Of a stretch of 31,206 bases of DNA, positions 1-7,577 are shown piece after piece. The position numbers and the translations under genes are program-made. The notes beneath the pieces were generated by a model. The model was not told where the DNA came from, ran no database searches, and saw only the letters and a program-made list of their open reading frames with translations. Source of the DNA: a virus; IMG/VR virus record IMGVR_UViG_3300028412_000017, positions 1 through 31,206 of that record. One strand, 5' to 3'. Position 1 is the first letter of the stretch. Each line of letters starts with the position of its first letter.

Positions 1-1
1 C

Positions 2-532
2 TCTTTAGAGATGTTCCTAAACCTGTTCCTATCATCAAAGGGAATCGATCAAGGAACAATCAAAACAAAAGAAGGCGGCTCATCATTCTCCTCTGGCATC
101 GAGCGCTTGCTTGCAATGCTTCAACGTTTCGAAGCCTCATCGGACGACATCGAGCAGTTTAGATATGCTGAGTATCGCTACTACGAGCTATTCAAGAAAT
201 GGCAATTAGCATCGTCAAACAATGACCTTCTAAACGAAGAGTTCAAGGTTCGAGGCATTCCTGACTCATCCGAAGTCAGTGTTCAATTTGAAGAGCCTGA
301 GATGATTCAAACTCAAACAGAACGTGAAGATTCTCAAATAAAACTCCTAGAGGCTGGCCTAACAACTAAGAAAGCGGCCATTGCAATTATTCACGGTATA
401 AACGACACAGCAGCAGAAGAGATGCTTGAGCAAATAGAAAAGGAAGAACTGCCCCCGCAGCCAATTCCGCTACCCCTGCCGCCCATGCAAGTGGAGACTC
501 CTGACGATGACAGTGAAGAAGATACTATCTAA
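2..532 (+). CDS. Portal protein, C-terminal part (cut by window edge)
   Basis: The frame is open to the left edge, so this is the last 176 residues of a longer protein. The visible part is helical and charged. The segment reading IKLLEAGLTTKKAAIAI is typical of the C-terminal region of SPP1/Gp6-like portal proteins, and is followed by a Pro-rich then acidic tail ending DDDSEEDTI. Portals form the dodecameric ring at one capsid vertex through which DNA is packaged and to which the tail attaches. The position directly before virion-morphogenesis, scaffold and capsid genes supports this. The defining portal core lies outside the window, so the call rests on the tail end and on gene order. The 3' end overlaps the next gene by 26 bases. 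Confidence 0.6.
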   Translation, partial: SLEMFLNLFLSSKGIDQGTIKTKEGGSSFSSGIERLLAMLQRFEASSDDIEQFRYAEYRYYELFKKWQLASSNNDLLNEEFKVRGIPDSSEVSVQFEEPEMIQTQTEREDSQIKLLEAGLTTKKAAIAIIHGINDTAAEEMLEQIEKEELPPQPIPLPLPPMQVETPDDDSEEDTI

Positions 533-977
533 AGACGACATTCGCCTTAAGATCAACATGAAGGATATACTTGGTAGAAACTTGCCAAACGATAGCGATG
601 TCATAGACGCGATTGGGCAAAAGGCCATTGATATGATCATTGAACGTACCCAAGACGGCAAGGCATTGAATGGCAGAAATTTCACACCTAAATACTCTGA
701 CGAATACAAGGCCAGTGACGAATTCAAAGCATTCGGAAAAACAAACAAGGTTAATATGACGCTCACTGGCGACATGCTTGGCCTAATGGACGTGGTTAAA
801 TCAACACGCAACACCTTTGACATCGGTTGGGATGACGCAGAAGAGAATGCAAAAGCATTCAACCATAACACGGGTGACACCGTTCATAAGAGACCCTTCT
901 TTGGCCTGCAGAAGCAAGAAATCAAACAACTGAAGAAATTCGCCGAGCGACTCATTAAGGATAAAGACGATGAGTAG
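507..977 (+). CDS. Mu gpG / P2 gpS-like virion morphogenesis protein, copy 1
   Basis: A 156-residue protein. The pairing of LTGDML (residues 86-91) and RPFFGL (129-134), followed by a basic helical end, is the signature of the P2 gpS/Mu gpG 'virion morphogenesis' family. Members act in head completion or head-tail joining. The ATG at 507 lies inside the portal gene, with GGAG about 11 bases upstream; a GTG at 513 is a possible alternative. The stop overlaps the start of the next gene, which belongs to the same family. The order portal, gpG-like, scaffold, capsid matches Mu-like head modules. The family call is fairly sure; the precise role is inferred from relatives. Confidence 0.65.
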   Translation: MTVKKILSKDDIRLKINMKDILGRNLPNDSDVIDAIGQKAIDMIIERTQDGKALNGRNFTPKYSDEYKASDEFKAFGKTNKVNMTLTGDMLGLMDVVKSTRNTFDIGWDDAEENAKAFNHNTGDTVHKRPFFGLQKQEIKQLKKFAERLIKDKDDE

Positions 978-1440
978 CGTAAAAGTGAACATCACAGCAG
1001 CTGAGCTTATAAAAAACATGAAGGTTTCTGCTCCTGTTCTCTATCAACTGTCAGAATTTTGGGCAAAACGGATTCAGCAATTCACTCGATCAGGCAAATC
1101 ACTCGTTACTGAGTCCAAGTTAAAGCCACTTTCAGCAGGTTATACTAAGTTTAGGCGCACATACAAAGGTGCCAAGGGCGAACTATTCAAACCAAATAAA
1201 TCAAACCTGACATTTACAGGGCAAATGCTCGCTTCTCTAAAAGGATATGCAAATTACAATACGCAAACCGTGCGAGTTACTCCAACCGGGTCACGAACTG
1301 GTGGGGGAAAGAACACAGACATTGCAGAATACGTTACTGAGCAAGGAAGACCATTCCTAGGACTAGACGAAAAGGGCAAGAAACGGATGAGTCAGATAAT
1401 CCTGCGCGACATACGCCGCAACTTTAAGAAAAGGAAATAA
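970..1440 (+). CDS. Mu gpG / P2 gpS-like virion morphogenesis protein, copy 2
   Basis: Also 156 residues, with the same two landmarks: FTGQML (82-87) and RPFLGLDEKGKKRM (from 127). It ends in a strongly basic tail, RRNFKKRK. It matches the gpG/gpS family better than copy 1. Its start overlaps the copy 1 stop (ATGAGTAG arrangement), so the two are probably translated together. Equal length, shared motifs and tandem placement point to an old duplication followed by divergence; between the motifs they are very different. One copy may serve the neck and the other the tail completion step, but the sequence does not say which. Confidence 0.7.
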   Translation: MSSVKVNITAAELIKNMKVSAPVLYQLSEFWAKRIQQFTRSGKSLVTESKLKPLSAGYTKFRRTYKGAKGELFKPNKSNLTFTGQMLASLKGYANYNTQTVRVTPTGSRTGGGKNTDIAEYVTEQGRPFLGLDEKGKKRMSQIILRDIRRNFKKRK

Positions 1441-1483
1441 TCCTGACACACAGGATGTTGATTAACGAAAGGAATAAGATACA

Positions 1484-2095
1484 ATGGAAGAAAGAAACGA
1501 GTCAGTTTCAGATACAGATCAGTCTGATCAAGGAACACAACAAGAACCTGCAATAGACGTGAAATTCACTGCCGAGGAATTAACTGAGCGCCTAATGGCT
1601 ACCTCATCCGAAGCTAAGAAATATCGTCAAGAAAAGGCGCTTCTAAAACAACAACTTGAAGCTATGAACGAGGAGCTTTCGACGATTAAGAAGTCTACCC
1701 TAGAGAGCCAAGGAAACTACAAAGCTCTTTATGAAAAACTTCAACAAGAACACAAGTCGTCCTCCGAGAAGTATAAAACTCAAGTTGGAAAATACGCACT
1801 GAACGTAATTCAGTCGTCTGTTAAAGAGCAACTTATGCAAGCGCAATGTCAAAGGCCAGACGCCGTCCTGAAACTTAGCGCAGATATGGTTCGCGGATTT
1901 GAACTGGATGAGAACTTCTCGCCTAACCCAGCTGAGGTTAAGCAATTAGTAGAAGGTGCTCAAAAGGAATATCCAGAATGGTTCCGAAAAGAAACGCCGA
2001 AAATAAAAGACGGCTTTCCCGTAGGCAAACAAGTCGAGAAGAAAGCCAACGAATTAACTAAAGAAGAAATTAAACGCCAACTAGGCGTAACTTAA
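1484..2095 (+). CDS. Capsid scaffold protein (GP20-like)
   Basis: A 203-residue, highly charged, helical protein. Residues about 28-95 (RLMATSSEAKKYRQEKALLK onward) form a long heptad-rich coiled coil. The C-terminal third carries KIKDGFPVGKQVEKKANELT and ends with a basic helix. This is the layout of phage scaffold proteins of the 'minor structural GP20' type, which guide procapsid assembly and then leave. It lies directly upstream of the major capsid gene, as expected. GAAAGGAATAAG upstream of the ATG provides the ribosome binding site. No protease domain is visible in it or next to it. Confidence 0.75.
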   Translation: MEERNESVSDTDQSDQGTQQEPAIDVKFTAEELTERLMATSSEAKKYRQEKALLKQQLEAMNEELSTIKKSTLESQGNYKALYEKLQQEHKSSSEKYKTQVGKYALNVIQSSVKEQLMQAQCQRPDAVLKLSADMVRGFELDENFSPNPAEVKQLVEGAQKEYPEWFRKETPKIKDGFPVGKQVEKKANELTKEEIKRQLGVT

Positions 2096-2111
2096 TTAAG
2101 GAGATTACAAA

Positions 2112-2957
2112 ATGGCTTCAAACAACTTAGTCAACACTAAACAAGACCTAATCGCAGCGTTGGTTCAACGCGAGCTTTTAGAATCTGCTTCACTTGTACC
2201 TTTGTGTACAAACTATTCTAACCTAGCTGTTAAAGGTGCGAAATCTATTTCAATCCCTAAACTGTCTAGCTTCACTGTTCAAGATCGTGCTTTCGGAGCT
2301 GCTGCTACTGAAAACACTCCTTTGACTGACAGCATCGACACTATCGATCTAGACAAGAACAAAATTGTTCTATTCGGATACGATGCGGCTGATGAGCAAC
2401 AATCAACTATCAATTATTTGACTGCTGCTATCACTCGCGCTTCACGCGCACATGGACGTCAAGTTAACTCTGACATCCTAACTGAGTGGGAAGCTGTTGC
2501 TGGATTGAACCAAGCTGCCGCTGGTGACATCACTGTTGATGACATCCTCGACATGCGTGAGTTCTTGATGGTTAACTTTGCTGACATGGGAACCGCAAGA
2601 CTCGTTCTAGCTGCTGACCAAGAAAAAGCTATGCTCAAGATTTCTGAATTCAGCAGATACGATTACCGTGGTGACGGAACTTCTCCAATCATCAACGGTC
2701 AAATCGGTTCTGTCTACGGTGTGCCTGTAGTGATCAACCAACAAGTTAAAGCTGGTCAAGCATTCATGCTCGCACCAGAAGGTTCTGCAGTTGCGTTTCA
2801 ACGTAACCCTGCAGTAGCTGAGCAACCTGCTCTTGAGTACGGCACTGGTGGCAAGCAAGTCGCTGTTGACGTTCTTTACGGAGTTGGTGGTTTGCAATTA
2901 GGTGAAGGATCTGCAGCGGTTGGATTGTCTCCGCTCGTAACTAAACTTATTGCGTAA
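2112..2957 (+). CDS. Major capsid protein (HK97 fold)
   Basis: A 281-residue protein with a strong ribosome binding site (AAGGAG, 7 bases before the ATG). It has the usual elements of an HK97-fold coat protein: a helical N-terminus, an E-loop-like stretch around ISIPKLSSFTVQDRAFG (48-64), a long spine helix region around INYLTAAITRASRAHGRQVN, the P-domain VDDILDMREFLM, and the A-domain segment PIINGQIGSVYGVPVVINQQV. It sits directly after the scaffold gene and its codons look highly biased, as in a strongly expressed gene. There is no N-terminal delta domain or protease site, in line with a separate scaffold. The stop TAA overlaps the next ATG by one base. Confidence 0.88.
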   Translation: MASNNLVNTKQDLIAALVQRELLESASLVPLCTNYSNLAVKGAKSISIPKLSSFTVQDRAFGAAATENTPLTDSIDTIDLDKNKIVLFGYDAADEQQSTINYLTAAITRASRAHGRQVNSDILTEWEAVAGLNQAAAGDITVDDILDMREFLMVNFADMGTARLVLAADQEKAMLKISEFSRYDYRGDGTSPIINGQIGSVYGVPVVINQQVKAGQAFMLAPEGSAVAFQRNPAVAEQPALEYGTGGKQVAVDVLYGVGGLQLGEGSAAVGLSPLVTKLIA

Positions 2958-3175
2958 TGAACCATAGCTTGAAGGTACGCGATTTTGTCACGGCGGATTC
3001 ACTAAACGGTCTCCGCCGAAAACAACGGCTCTTGAATGCTAGAGCTAGTGCCTTCTATCGCTTTGAGAATGAACAGCAATACACGTCACCCAGTGGAAAG
3101 CTCCGCTGGGTGGCTTTTTATTACATAGAGCTAAGCGCAAACGCTTTTACTGAGGATACGGACGGTGAAGAATGA
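2957..3175 (+). CDS. Small protein of unknown function overlapping structured RNA
   Basis: A 72-residue frame, basic in the first half and acidic at the end. I do not recognise a family. Both ends fit a real gene: the ATG shares a base with the capsid stop (TAATG), and the stop overlaps the next start (ATGA). There is no independent ribosome binding site, so translation would be coupled to the capsid gene. However, the same DNA holds a strong intrinsic terminator and two further hairpins. The frame could therefore be a by-product of a structured intergenic RNA. Coding status is uncertain. Confidence 0.45.
   Translation: MNHSLKVRDFVTADSLNGLRRKQRLLNARASAFYRFENEQQYTSPSGKLRWVAFYYIELSANAFTEDTDGEE
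2991..3018 (+). other. Inverted repeat forming a 7-bp hairpin
   Basis: CGGCGGA at 2991-2997 is complementary to TCCGCCG at 3012-3018, with a 14-base loop. No T-run follows, so this is not a terminator alone. It is the first of three hairpins in the 220 bases after the capsid gene. It may protect the 3' end of the capsid mRNA from exonucleases or slow ribosomes before the terminator. Confidence 0.45.
3087..3119 (+). terminator. Intrinsic terminator downstream of the capsid gene
   Basis: CACCCAGTGGA (3087-3097) pairs with TCCGCTGGGTG (3102-3112): an 11-bp stem with one G-U pair and an AAGC tetraloop, followed by GCTTTTTATT. This is a textbook rho-independent terminator. A weaker hairpin, AAGCG-CAAA-CGCTT with four Ts, follows at 3133-3148. 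Because more structural genes follow without an obvious promoter, partial read-through is likely. That would make it a device giving more capsid than decoration and tail mRNA. Confidence 0.8.
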
Positions 3176-3450
3176 CAATCCCATGCTCGGTTAAAGATCT
3201 AGAGCTTAAGAAGTTCGTTGAGTCACCACCCGATTCAAGCGACACCGCAGTACGAGTTAAAATAAGTGGTGGTAGTGGTTCACTAATCTCAGGTATTGAG
3301 TACGATTCTATATCGGTTACATACCCGAACGCACTGACTGAAATCTTTTCATATTACATTAATGGCCTCACTGGTACGCTTGTTGCCACAGTGACGGTTG
3401 GATACACAGACGCAACAAAAGAAGACATATCGACAGTGGTTAAAACTTAA
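3172..3450 (+). CDS. Small beta-rich phage structural protein, unknown
   Basis: A 92-residue protein with an ATGA overlap to the gene before and GGTGAAG upstream. It is rich in alternating hydrophobic/polar strands (YDSISVTYPNALTEIFSYYI, then GTLVATVTVGYTDATKEDI), as in small Ig-like or decoration proteins. It resembles short proteins often found in front of virion fibre genes in siphophages, but I cannot name a family. It opens a cassette of beta-rich genes lying between the capsid and connector genes, which suggests a role on the head surface. Confidence 0.55.
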   Translation: MTIPCSVKDLELKKFVESPPDSSDTAVRVKISGGSGSLISGIEYDSISVTYPNALTEIFSYYINGLTGTLVATVTVGYTDATKEDISTVVKT

Positions 3451-3872
3451 TGGGCTGGATATATAACCCGTTTACATCTAACTTTGACAAGACAGGCACT
3501 GCTTCATTAACTGCGTCAACTGATAGGGTTATAGTTGAGAATATACCTGCCGCAATAGCACTATTAAGTGGGGATCTTTGCGTGTTTTCAGGCGGCGAGC
3601 TTGTCGCTGTATCGGATAACGCCAACACGACTATCCCCTTTGGTGTTGTTGGATTCGTTGACTCTAAACCAACTGGCGCATCTGCTAACGTAGTAGTAGC
3701 TGGCACCGTTACGGGGTTGAGCGGACTCACAGCTGGGGAGCCTGTGTTTGTTTCTTTACTCGGTGGACTTACTCATGCAGCGCCGCTTAGTGGGACTACG
3801 CAGCTATTGGGATTTGCAACGAGCGCGACAACGCTTGCACTTTCAATTAAACAACCTTTAAGGAGATCATGA
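3450..3872 (+). CDS. Putative head decoration/fibre protein, paralogue A
   Basis: A 140-residue protein. The N-terminus MGWIYNPFTSNFDKTG is a short anchor motif seen in many small phage virion proteins. The rest is a compact beta domain (about 30-140) containing GLSGLTAGEPVFVS (89-102) and ending in a basic tail. The same domain occurs in the gene at 4219 (GFSGLTPGSRYYLS), so the two are paralogous. The family is like decoration or head-fibre modules; attachment to head rather than tail is inferred from gene position. The start overlaps the stop of the upstream gene by one base. Confidence 0.55.
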   Translation: MGWIYNPFTSNFDKTGTASLTASTDRVIVENIPAAIALLSGDLCVFSGGELVAVSDNANTTIPFGVVGFVDSKPTGASANVVVAGTVTGLSGLTAGEPVFVSLLGGLTHAAPLSGTTQLLGFATSATTLALSIKQPLRRS

Positions 3873-4192
3873 TGGCTAAGAAAAAAGAAACACCTAAGCT
3901 CTCACCGGAGCAATACTGGCAATGGAGCAACGCGATAGCAGAAACTTTCGCTGCTAAAAACAAAGAAGAGTCAAGAAAATGGCAGCTAAAAAGTTTGCAG
4001 CAAGATGCAGAGATTGCATCATTGAAGGCGCACATCTTTAAATTTCAAGACTTAAACAACGCAATAACGGCTTTTTCTGATGCTGATAAACAGTATAAGG
4101 AACTTAAAAAAGAATTGGAAGATACACTAGGAATATCTCTTAATGGGGCTATCATAGATAGTGTGAACTTCGAAGTTAATCATGGGGATTAA
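3869..4192 (+). CDS. Small coiled-coil protein of the fibre cassette
   Basis: About 106-107 residues; two adjacent ATGs (3869 and 3872) follow AAGGAG, so either could be used. The N-terminus is Lys-rich. Residues 14-100 are almost wholly helical (KEESRKWQLKSLQQDAEIAS, KELKKELEDTLGI) and predicted to form a coiled coil. It lies between the two paralogous beta-domain genes. A role as chaperone or stem for the fibre proteins would fit the context, but no family is recognised. Confidence 0.5.
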   Translation: MMAKKKETPKLSPEQYWQWSNAIAETFAAKNKEESRKWQLKSLQQDAEIASLKAHIFKFQDLNNAITAFSDADKQYKELKKELEDTLGISLNGAIIDSVNFEVNHGD

Positions 4193-4218
4193 CTAAAAAA
4201 CTAGGGGGAAAATAAAAC

Positions 4219-4860
4219 ATGGCTCAAATTAAATTATTAAAAATCGCAGCGGACGGTGTGCCTTTAGAAATGGACACAGCAGCAGATGAGATCACTCTAT
4301 TAAGTGGTCAATTCGGCAATGTTCTTGCTTCTGGTAACTCGATTGTATCAACCGATACTGATGGCAATCTCATACTTACTCCAGACGGAGCAGGTGATTT
4401 GGTTCTTGATGGCGTTAATTGGCCACAAGCTGACGGTTCAGTTAACCAAGTCATTACTACTGATGGCGCAGGACAATTGTCTTGGGCGAATAACTTCGCA
4501 AACCAAGTATTCAACTCTTACACTGCTGACGAGACAATCGCTGCCGTTGATGCACTTTACATCTCTGCTGCTGACAATGTTTCTAAAGCATCAGCTACTG
4601 CAGGTGGAGCGGAGTCACGTTTGATGGGATTTGCATTAGCATCGGCTGCTGACACTGACCCAGTTGACGTTGTTTCTGAAGGTGTTCTAGATGGATTCTC
4701 TGGTCTAACTCCCGGTTCACGGTACTACCTAAGTGATACTGCTGGTCTTATCACTCCAACAATTCCAGTTGGAACAGGCAATACAGTGGTTCAAGCAGGG
4801 TATGCTAAAAATGCAACAAGTTTGCAAATTCACATAGAACAAATGGGCCGTAGAGCTTAA
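4219..4860 (+). CDS. Putative head/virion fibre protein, paralogue B
   Basis: A 213-residue protein with AGGGGGAAA upstream of the ATG. Residues 27-90 carry short repeats typical of trimeric phage fibres (DGNLILTPDGAGDLVLDG, then DGSVNQVITTDGAGQLSW). Residues about 100-213 form the same beta domain as the gene at 3450, with GFSGLTPGSRYYLS at 159-172 and a similar basic end (QMGRRA against KQPLRRS). Likely a trimeric, shaft-plus-head surface protein. A strong terminator follows. Fibre nature is fairly secure; the attachment site on the virion is not. Confidence 0.6.
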   Translation: MAQIKLLKIAADGVPLEMDTAADEITLLSGQFGNVLASGNSIVSTDTDGNLILTPDGAGDLVLDGVNWPQADGSVNQVITTDGAGQLSWANNFANQVFNSYTADETIAAVDALYISAADNVSKASATAGGAESRLMGFALASAADTDPVDVVSEGVLDGFSGLTPGSRYYLSDTAGLITPTIPVGTGNTVVQAGYAKNATSLQIHIEQMGRRA

Positions 4861-4879
4861 TTAGTTTTCGATACTAGAA

Positions 4880-4909
4880 GGGGGGCTGTAAAAAGCCCCT
4901 CACTTTTTA
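4880..4909 (+). terminator. Intrinsic terminator after fibre paralogue B
   Basis: GGGGGGCT (4880-4887) pairs with AGCCCCTC (4894-4901), an 8-bp stem with one G-U pair and a GTAAAA loop, followed by ACTTTTTAA. It separates the gene at 4219 from the one at 4923. As with the terminator at 3087, structural genes continue rightward, so partial read-through or an unseen promoter is needed. Confidence 0.75.
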
Positions 4910-4922
4910 ACAAGGATGTTAA

Positions 4923-5843
4923 ATGGTAGACAAAGTAAAACCTTTAAAAATTGAGTCGCCTTCAACTGGTGGAACTCAGGATGATATGTTTCCTACGGAG
5001 ACAAATCCATCTCAAGATTATGTTGCTGCAAAGGGTATTGCTTTCGAGGGAAGTGATACGCGTTTAGTTGGTACAGACGGTTCTGGGAATATTGAATTCC
5101 AAGATGTCATTCAAACCTCACCTTTCAGATTAAATAAATTAGTTAAAGACTTTGGAACTGTAGCGAATTCATTACTTGCCTCAACACAGGCCACGGCTGC
5201 ATCTACAAAAACACTTACTCTTTCTTCAAATACTATACAGATTTTCACAGGCACCACCGTTGGGCAAATTGTTAAACTTCCCGTTGCGACCACACTTGCG
5301 ATTGGACATCATTTTTACTTTATCAATAAATCAAATCAAAATATTTCAGTACAAACCCAAAATGGTGTTTTGCTTTTCACTATAGGCCTTACCTCTGTAG
5401 CAGAACTTTACTTAGATAATGCATCTACAGCGAATGGCACATGGACTTATTATCAGAGTTTTATATCAGGCACAGCTACCGGAATCCAAAATTATGTGGT
5501 TGCAAGTGGTACTAATTTTACAACCTCAAACGGTTCGGACACTTTGATCACTGGCTTTTCAGTCACCCCATTTGCTGGTAGATATGCCGTTTGGTTTTCT
5601 ACAGACCTTATAATTGAATCAAACAACAAAATAGCAGAGTGCACTCAATATTATGGTGGTATTGCCAATGCAAATACTGTGCGTGATTTACAAGGTACGG
5701 GCAGTAATTATAGAGGCTCAATAAACTCCATTGGAGAAGCTACTGTGAACGGCTCTCAAGCTGTAGATGTACGAGTGAAAGTAACAGGTGGCTCTGTAAC
5801 CATCGGACAAAGATCAATGTTTCTCATAAGGCTAGGTACATAA
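4923..5843 (+). CDS. Fibre protein with C-terminal TNF/C1q-like domain
   Basis: A 306-residue protein; AAGGATG lies ahead of the ATG. The N-terminus (KPLKIESPSTGGTQDDMFPT, then DYVAAKGIAFEGSD) is a recurrent leader module of phage virion fibres. The middle is Thr/Ser-rich beta structure. Residues from about 190 (VVASGTNFTTSNG) to the end look like a jelly-roll of the TNF/C1q type, a common trimeric head domain of receptor-binding fibres. It follows a terminator and precedes another fibre-like gene at 5845. It is probably a trimeric surface protein contacting host polysaccharide or protein. Confidence 0.6.
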   Translation: MVDKVKPLKIESPSTGGTQDDMFPTETNPSQDYVAAKGIAFEGSDTRLVGTDGSGNIEFQDVIQTSPFRLNKLVKDFGTVANSLLASTQATAASTKTLTLSSNTIQIFTGTTVGQIVKLPVATTLAIGHHFYFINKSNQNISVQTQNGVLLFTIGLTSVAELYLDNASTANGTWTYYQSFISGTATGIQNYVVASGTNFTTSNGSDTLITGFSVTPFAGRYAVWFSTDLIIESNNKIAECTQYYGGIANANTVRDLQGTGSNYRGSINSIGEATVNGSQAVDVRVKVTGGSVTIGQRSMFLIRLGT

Positions 5844-5844
5844 A

Positions 5845-6690
5845 ATGTCAGAATACAATTTCACAAAAGACCCTTTAAATATTCCACGTCTCACACAAGA
5901 GATTCAGGAAAGCTCCATCACAATAGCCCTTGATTATATAAATTACTTTGGCACTGCCCTTGATGTGTTTTTTAAAGCAGCATTGTCTGCTGGTGAAGAA
6001 ACGGTTCTTGGCGACCTGGTAACTGCTCACACGGGAGAGCCACTTGTTGAGAACGAAATCAAAACAGTTTCCATTGCACAATCAGACAGTGATACTGGTG
6101 GTATTAAAATCACAAGTAAATTCGCACCAGATGGTTGGTTGCAACGTATACACGAGATTGAATTCACAACCTCAATATTAGGCGGAGCAATACACGATAA
6201 GGATTACACAAACCAAGACACCGGCTGGAGTTATGTTTCTTTCTACGAGAACATTGCAGGTGTTGAGACTCTGATGGAGTCACCAACTCAAAGCGACCTT
6301 GATACTAAATGCATAAGGACAGACTTTAGTTGGATGCCGGACGTGGACTACATGATTCTATCTGGGGTTGTATCTCAATTAGAAATACCAAGTGATGAGG
6401 TTTACTTTTGGGGCATGTTCCTTGATGTTGATCCAGCGCTTAATGCTTATGGGATATTTCCCATTGAGGTGTTGGGCGGTGGTATGAATATGAGGTACGT
6501 TGAAAGCCGAGATAGAGTCGGGTTAAAAGGGGTGAGTGGTTCAAACGTTTACTATGCAGGTGTAATGTCACCCAATGGTTTCGTAGACCTCCCGCCGGGT
6601 CTTGGTACTAATCGCATTCGTTATATATTTAGACACCCATTAGGGTTGAATCACCGCATACAAAGTATCTTTGAGATATTCAGGCCATGA
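5845..6690 (+). CDS. Virion-associated fibre-like protein, unknown
   Basis: A 281-residue protein starting one base after the previous stop. The first 65 residues contain a fold often seen at the start of phage appendage proteins (YFGTALDVFFKAALSAGEET, then VTAHTGEP), followed by a beta-rich domain with many Gly and aromatic residues. No enzyme motif is seen. It closes the appendage cassette before the connector genes and its end overlaps the next start (ATGA). Probable structural role; the exact one is unknown. Confidence 0.5.
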   Translation: MSEYNFTKDPLNIPRLTQEIQESSITIALDYINYFGTALDVFFKAALSAGEETVLGDLVTAHTGEPLVENEIKTVSIAQSDSDTGGIKITSKFAPDGWLQRIHEIEFTTSILGGAIHDKDYTNQDTGWSYVSFYENIAGVETLMESPTQSDLDTKCIRTDFSWMPDVDYMILSGVVSQLEIPSDEVYFWGMFLDVDPALNAYGIFPIEVLGGGMNMRYVESRDRVGLKGVSGSNVYYAGVMSPNGFVDLPPGLGTNRIRYIFRHPLGLNHRIQSIFEIFRP

Positions 6691-6887
6691 GAAGAATAAC
6701 TATTATGCTGTTGGGCATAGCTGTCGCATTGCTAATATTGTGGGATTTGGTGGCTTATATAGCAGGTGAAAACGCGACAGTTTCTGTTATCATCACAGAC
6801 TGGGCGTACTATACCCCGTGGATGCCACTTGTATGTGGTTTTTTAATGGGACACTGGTTTTGGCCAGCTAAAGGGAGCGATGATTAG
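6687..6887 (+). CDS. Small membrane protein with two TM segments
   Basis: A 66-residue protein. Two hydrophobic segments are clear: residues 5-27 (IMLLGIAVALLILWDLVAYI) and about 47-61 (WMPLVCGFLMGHWFW), joined by a short polar loop. Similar small proteins with a C-terminal GHWFW-type helix are found in many siphophage and podophage structural blocks and are sometimes called holin-like. It overlaps the gene before and abuts the next one. It is far from the lysis module, so a holin role is only a possibility. Confidence 0.5.
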   Translation: MRRITIMLLGIAVALLILWDLVAYIAGENATVSVIITDWAYYTPWMPLVCGFLMGHWFWPAKGSDD

Positions 6888-7577
6888 ATGTTATTTCCAG
6901 TATTAAAATTAGAAAGTACCGTTCAAGTAGACGATCAAACGAGACTTGATGGTTCTAAATCATATGTCTCGCAAGATGAGGCGGCGCTCACAGTCATTGA
7001 AATAGATCCCGATGGGTCTGGATACATTGACGTGACCTCTACCGGATATCTAGATTACCAATACGCAACCGATGGAGACAAGACCGTCTCATTGCGAGTT
7101 GATAACGGCACCACCCCAGTTGTGAAAACGTACACAGTATCGGTTCTAAGTGTTGCAGACGACATGCTATTCTCAACAGACGAGACCTTAACGGCGTATG
7201 AGCCTGACATTCTTCTCTACGTGCGCGCTGGAAGAAACTCATACAAGGATATAGCTCGCAGGGTTCAAACTCTTATCGTTGATTGGCTAGATTATAACCG
7301 CTATTGGAAACAAGGCGGCCAGCGATACGTCAAAGCTGATCTAGTGGACATTCAAGACTTCGTTGAGTGGTCTGCATTCTGGACCCTACAACTCATATAT
7401 CAAGGCTTGTCAGACAAGGTAGACGACAAGTGGTCTGCACAAGCAACAGTTTATAGAACCTACGCACAAGAGGCGTGCGCGCGTGGCACTATTCGACTTG
7501 ATCACAATGGTGACGGTGAAATAGACAGCGCCAATGATTTGACTGATAACGTATCTAAAGGATTAATCAGAAGATGA
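6888..7577 (+). CDS. Head-tail connector with PKD-like domain and EF-type loops
   Basis: A 229-residue protein. Residues 14-90 fit a PKD/Ig-like domain (TRLDGSKSYV ... DGDKTVSLRVDNG ... TYTVSV). Residues 95-200 are helical and resemble gp6/gp36-like head-tail adaptors (DILLYVRAGRNSYKDIARR onward). Two loops match Ca2+-binding EF/dockerin patterns: DPDGSGYID at 40-48 and DHNGDGEIDSAN at 205-216. Adaptors form the ring beneath the portal. The next gene is a tail terminator, which fits. The Ig-like extension suggests a neck decoration or whisker. Adaptor identity is inferred from position and helix pattern. Confidence 0.5.
   Translation: MLFPVLKLESTVQVDDQTRLDGSKSYVSQDEAALTVIEIDPDGSGYIDVTSTGYLDYQYATDGDKTVSLRVDNGTTPVVKTYTVSVLSVADDMLFSTDETLTAYEPDILLYVRAGRNSYKDIARRVQTLIVDWLDYNRYWKQGGQRYVKADLVDIQDFVEWSAFWTLQLIYQGLSDKVDDKWSAQATVYRTYAQEACARGTIRLDHNGDGEIDSANDLTDNVSKGLIRR

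Noticed and set aside
1441-1485. TTGATT and TACAAT as a promoter ahead of the scaffold gene
   Set aside because: The -10 box overlaps the start codon at 1484, so the RNA would begin inside the gene, and the spacer is 16 bp with weak matches.
4304-4624. Rightward 106-codon frame within the fibre gene at 4219
   Set aside because: It lies wholly inside a well-supported gene in another phase and has no start signal.
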